DNA from: Rhodospirillales bacterium
Lineage (GTDB): Bacteria > Pseudomonadota > Alphaproteobacteria > Rhodospirillales > Casp-alpha2
Assembly (NCBI GenBank): GCA_018664265.1
Contig: JABJOR010000227.1
Coordinates: 1 to 9,701, forward strand
Length of the DNA: 9,701 nt
Reading direction: 5' to 3'
Shown here: in pieces, positions 7,374 through 9,701 of the stretch
Numbering within the stretch: the first letter of the stretch is position 1
Layout: every line of letters begins with the position of its first letter
Program-made: the position numbers and the translations under genes
Notes under the pieces: generated by a model
What the model was told of the DNA's origin: nothing
The model's database searches: none
What the model saw: only the letters and a program-made list of their open reading frames with translations

Positions 7374-8417
7374 TTATTTAGCTTCGGATTTTGAATCGTA
7401 ACGTTTCTGCCATTCTGCAAGAATTGCCTTGCGATTGATGGCGGCATATTCAAAATCGTTATCAATCATGGCATCAAGGATACCAGCCGGGTAGTGCTCA
7501 ACAGGCTTGGCTACGCCAGGATATGCAACAACGGCATAACCCTTGTTGTACATTTCGTTGGCTTCCATTGTTACTGTGAAATCAACCAGCTTCTGAGCTG
7601 CTGCAAGTTTCTTGGTGCCTTTGACAATAGCTGTTGCTTCCATGTCCCAACCAACACCTTCGCTTGGGATAATAATTTCAAGTGGAGCGCCTTTGGCTTT
7701 AGATTTTGCGCCACGGAAAGCGAATGAAATCCCGATTGGTGTTTCACCGGAAGCAGCCTGTTTACATGGTTTGGAACCTGAGTGAGTGTACCATGCAATA
7801 TTTTTATGCAGGCCATCCATGAAATCCCAGCCGCCGCCTTCACCAAACATCTGCAACCAGGATGAAACATCCAGGAAGCCTGTTCCGGATGAATTCGGGT
7901 TCGGCATAACAACATGTCCTGCATAAACCGGCTTGGTAAGATCCTTCCAGGATGTTGGCATGGGCAGGCCTTTGGCTTCAGCTTCGACTGTATTTACGCA
8001 AACTGAAGCAATCCAGGCATCCATACCGGTCCAGTGTGGAGGATTGGCAGAATCAACAAACTTTTTATCAAGTTTGTCTACACCAGCAGGAGCATAACCT
8101 TCGGTCATGCCTTCGGCTTTCAAAAGCATAAGACTTGTTGCTGCAAGCCCCCAAACCACGTCAGCTTGTGGATTGTTTTTTTCAGCCAATAATTTAGCTG
8201 TTACAACACCCGTGGAATCACGGACCCATTTAATATTGATGTCCGGGTAGCTTTCATTGAATTTTGCAGCGTATTTTTTCAAATCTTCTGCTTCAACAGC
8301 CGTGTAGACAGTCAGATCTTCTGCCAAAGCAGCAGAAACGGTAAGGGCAGCAAACACACCAGCGGTGGCGCCCGCAGCCCAACGAGCCATGCCCGATTTA
8401 AAAGATTTAATTTTCAT
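7374..8417 (-). CDS. Periplasmic 2-aminoethylphosphonate-binding protein (PhnS2/AepX type)
   Basis: This 347-residue protein is the solute-binding subunit of the ABC importer. It starts with a classic Sec signal: basic MKIKSFKSGMARW, a hydrophobic Ala/Val-rich core to about residue 30, and a probable cleavage after ALA (residue 32) before EDLTVYTA. The mature protein is a family 1 type II binding protein (iron(III)/phosphonate group), with DLTVYTAVEAEDL at its front, NPNSSGTG (173-180) and HSGSKPCKQAASGE (212-225). The only two cysteines I see in the mature chain, C140 and C218, could form a disulfide. The ATG follows an AGGGAGAAG ribosome site. The gene is first in the operon, divergent from the DeoR regulator, with tandem stops (TAATAA) and a strong hairpin after it. 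The ligand is inferred from the cluster. Confidence 0.9.
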   Translation of the reverse strand: MKIKSFKSGMARWAAGATAGVFAALTVSAALAEDLTVYTAVEAEDLKKYAAKFNESYPDINIKWVRDSTGVVTAKLLAEKNNPQADVVWGLAATSLMLLKAEGMTEGYAPAGVDKLDKKFVDSANPPHWTGMDAWIASVCVNTVEAEAKGLPMPTSWKDLTKPVYAGHVVMPNPNSSGTGFLDVSSWLQMFGEGGGWDFMDGLHKNIAWYTHSGSKPCKQAASGETPIGISFAFRGAKSKAKGAPLEIIIPSEGVGWDMEATAIVKGTKKLAAAQKLVDFTVTMEANEMYNKGYAVVAYPGVAKPVEHYPAGILDAMIDNDFEYAAINRKAILAEWQKRYDSKSEAK

Positions 8418-8638
8418 TTGAGTCTTCTTCTCCCTGTTTATTGAAAAGTTTAATTTAATTTTTTATTGGTAGTTCGGTCAAAATGCCACATAATAACAAT
8501 TAATGCCACATTTAAAATGGCATTTGTGCTAAAAAGTGAAGACAGTTTGACTCCTCAACGATTGTTTTGCATCAAGGTATTTATAACATTACTTAAAATA
8601 GGGAGGCGAGTCACTTATCGCTCATTAAATTTTGATCA
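8418..8638. promoter_or_regulatory. Divergent regulatory region between phnS-type gene and deoR-type gene
   Basis: This 221-bp AT-rich gap must hold the promoters of both divergent genes. Leftward, TTGACC (coding strand, 8481-8476) followed after 17 nt by TTAAAT (8458-8453) is a candidate -35/-10 pair for the transporter operon. Rightward, TATAAC (8582-8587) resembles a -10 box for the regulator, but its -35 is not clear; TTGACT at 8547-8552 has no good -10 at normal spacing. A cluster of repeated ATGCCACAT sites occupies 8483-8523. A GGGAGG at 8601-8606 looks like a ribosome site but no start codon follows at useful distance. No small gene or RNA is evident. Confidence 0.6.
8475..8523. repeat. 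Operator-like repeat cluster (ATGCCACAT x2 plus inverted half-copy)
   Basis: ATGCCACAT occurs at 8483-8491 and again at 8503-8511, exactly 20 bp apart, about two helical turns and so on the same DNA face. An inverted partner, ATGGCAT, follows at 8517-8523, so the second copy forms an imperfect dyad ATGCCA-N9-TGGCAT (8503-8523). The first copy is embedded in CGGTCAAAATGCCACA (8475-8490), which recurs with one change upstream of phnW. The first copy adjoins or overlaps the candidate -35 of the transporter operon. This looks like binding sites for a transcription factor, with the divergent DeoR protein as first candidate; that assignment is inference. Confidence 0.6.
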
Positions 8639-9424
8639 GTGACAAATTTTTTAATGGAACGCTCTGGAATACTTGCTGAAGAAAGACGAGACCTGATTCT
8701 GGATATGCTGGATCAACGTGGATCTGTATCCGTTAGCGAGCTGCATCGTCGCTTAAATGTTTCACGTGAAACAATTCGCCGCGATATCACTAAACTTGCT
8801 GAAGACAATAAATTACGCAAAACCCATGGTGGGGCTCTATCAAAAGATTCATCAGAACCGGCTCTTGCCGAGCGTCTGGAAGTTAACCGGGATGGCAAAC
8901 AGGCAATTGGTGCCATGGCAGCAGATATGATCCCGGATGGTTGCTCTGTTATTATAGATTCAGGATCAACCACATTATGTCTCGCTGAATCCCTTGTTAA
9001 TCATACAGAATTGACCGTCTACACGAACGATATACAAATAGCTTCAGTTCTAATGGGACGAAATGGCCATCAGATATTTCTTATTGGCGGAGAACTGGGC
9101 TCTAACGATGGAGCCACCATGGGGCCAGATACGGTAGCCATGCTTGATAACTATTATACTGATTATGCCTTTATCGGTGTCAGTGCCATGTCCTCGCATC
9201 CCTGGATTACAGAATATTCACGCGCGGCATCTGATATTCACAGGATGATGCTGAGCCATTCCAAGAATGCAATTTTACTTGCAGATCAAACGAAATTTAA
9301 CCGGGTTGCTCCGGTCAGACTTGCAAATGCAGACAGGGCATCCGTTGTAATAACGGACAAGGCCCCGGATGAAGCTATTCAGCAAACTATCTCTAATCTA
9401 AAAATTGATCTGCGTATTGCCTAA
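8639..9424 (+). CDS. DeoR-family transcriptional regulator, likely controlling the phosphonate cluster
   Basis: This 261-residue protein has the full DeoR/GlpR layout. An N-terminal winged helix-turn-helix spans about 13-66, with recognition part SVSELHRRLNVSRETIRRDI (31-50) and wing KLRKTHGGAL. The C-terminal DeoR sensor domain shows DSGSTT (107-112), LIGGELG (148-154) and LLADQTKF (213-220), the phosphate-ligand fold that usually binds sugar phosphates. The start is uncertain: GTG 8639 gives the longest frame (an in-frame stop lies just upstream) and ATG 8654 would remove five residues; neither has a good ribosome site. It diverges from the transporter operon and is the only regulator in the window. 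Its stop overlaps the convergent phosphate permease by 4 bp. The family is secure; the target and effector (AEP, a pathway intermediate, or a sugar phosphate) are unknown. Confidence 0.85.
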   Translation: MTNFLMERSGILAEERRDLILDMLDQRGSVSVSELHRRLNVSRETIRRDITKLAEDNKLRKTHGGALSKDSSEPALAERLEVNRDGKQAIGAMAADMIPDGCSVIIDSGSTTLCLAESLVNHTELTVYTNDIQIASVLMGRNGHQIFLIGGELGSNDGATMGPDTVAMLDNYYTDYAFIGVSAMSSHPWITEYSRAASDIHRMMLSHSKNAILLADQTKFNRVAPVRLANADRASVVITDKAPDEAIQQTISNLKIDLRIA

Positions 9425-9701
9425 AATACTTGCTGGTTAAAGACATTTTGCAAAAAGAATAATCCAATAAAGCAGATAATTCCGGCAATGATGGGGGTCA
9501 GCATCCATCCCACCACGATGTTCCAGACGATTTTCCAGCGAATATCACGCCCGCCACGTAGCATGGCAATTCCTAAGACAGCACCAACAACAGCTTGGGA
9601 ACTAGAAACAGGGACAAGCGGGATTGTTGGCAACCCATGCGATGCCAGGAAACTCTCCAGCCCCTTGGATGCAAACAAAAACAAAACGATAGAATGCGAC
9701 A
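9421..9701 (-). CDS. PiT-family inorganic phosphate permease, C-terminal part (runs off right edge)
   Basis: The open frame enters from the right edge and ends at TAG 9423-9421, giving about the last 92 residues. The segment PLVPVSSSQAVVGAVLGIAMLRGG, followed by IRWKIVWNIVVGWMLTP and a hydrophobic final helix, is the C-terminal signature repeat of PHO4/PiT transporters, where the S/T-rich VSSSQAVVGAVLG stretch is part of the substrate path. Such proteins are phosphate:cation symporters of the inner membrane and can work in either direction with the gradient. No start is visible, so the apparent TTG at 9684 should not be taken as one. The gene converges on the regulator gene with overlapping stops. 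Its position next to a phosphate-releasing catabolic cluster is suggestive but does not prove a shared role. Confidence 0.8.
   Translation of the reverse strand, partial: SHSIVLFLFASKGLESFLASHGLPTIPLVPVSSSQAVVGAVLGIAMLRGGRDIRWKIVWNIVVGWMLTPIIAGIICFIGLFFLQNVFNQQVF

Noticed and set aside
8475..8530. Short CRISPR-like array from the repeated ATGCCACAT units
   Set aside because: Repeats are only 9 bp with 11 bp between them, only two exact copies plus a half inverted copy exist, and no cas genes are present. The promoter position fits operators.

Overview
The window carries a compact gene cluster for taking up and mineralising the natural phosphonate 2-aminoethylphosphonate (AEP). Base composition (mid-40s % GC by eye) and the gene set (phosphonoacetate-type AEP pathway, PhnS2/T2/U2-type transporter, PiT neighbour) suggest a proteobacterium, most likely a marine alphaproteobacterium. 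No rRNA or other marker is present, so this is an inference.

Layout: seven genes lie head to tail on the minus strand. In transcription order, right to left, they are a periplasmic phosphonate-binding protein (phnS-type, 7374-8417), its ABC ATPase (phnT-type, 6184-7263), a fused double permease (phnU-type, 4465-6180), a PLP enzyme best read as (R)-1-hydroxy-2-AEP ammonia-lyase (pbfA, 3035-4432), AEP:pyruvate aminotransferase (phnW, 1805-2923), phosphonoacetate hydrolase (phnA, 527-1774) and the N-terminal 169 residues of phosphonoacetaldehyde dehydrogenase (phnY, 508 to beyond the left edge). A DeoR-family regulator (8639-9424, plus) is divergent from the transporter gene. Its stop codon overlaps the stop of a convergent, right-truncated PiT-family phosphate permease (9421 to the right edge).

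How they work together: the ABC system imports AEP. PhnW transaminates AEP to phosphonoacetaldehyde, and PbfA would feed hydroxylated AEP to the same intermediate with loss of ammonia. PhnY oxidises phosphonoacetaldehyde to phosphonoacetate, and PhnA cleaves its C-P bond to acetate and phosphate. The cell gains N, C, reducing power and P. The adjacent PiT permease could handle phosphate, possibly surplus released from AEP.

The least explained part is regulatory. A 16-bp element, read on the coding strand as TGTGGC(A/T)TTTTGACCG, occurs upstream of phnS and again upstream of phnW, 15/16 identical and at nearly the same distance from each start codon. The phnS-deoR gap holds a second copy of its core exactly 20 bp away plus an inverted half-copy. 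This fits one regulator, plausibly the DeoR protein, controlling two transcription units. A perfect 12-bp hairpin between phnS and phnT probably sets binding protein output above that of the membrane components. No mobile elements, tRNAs, CRISPR arrays or broken genes were seen.
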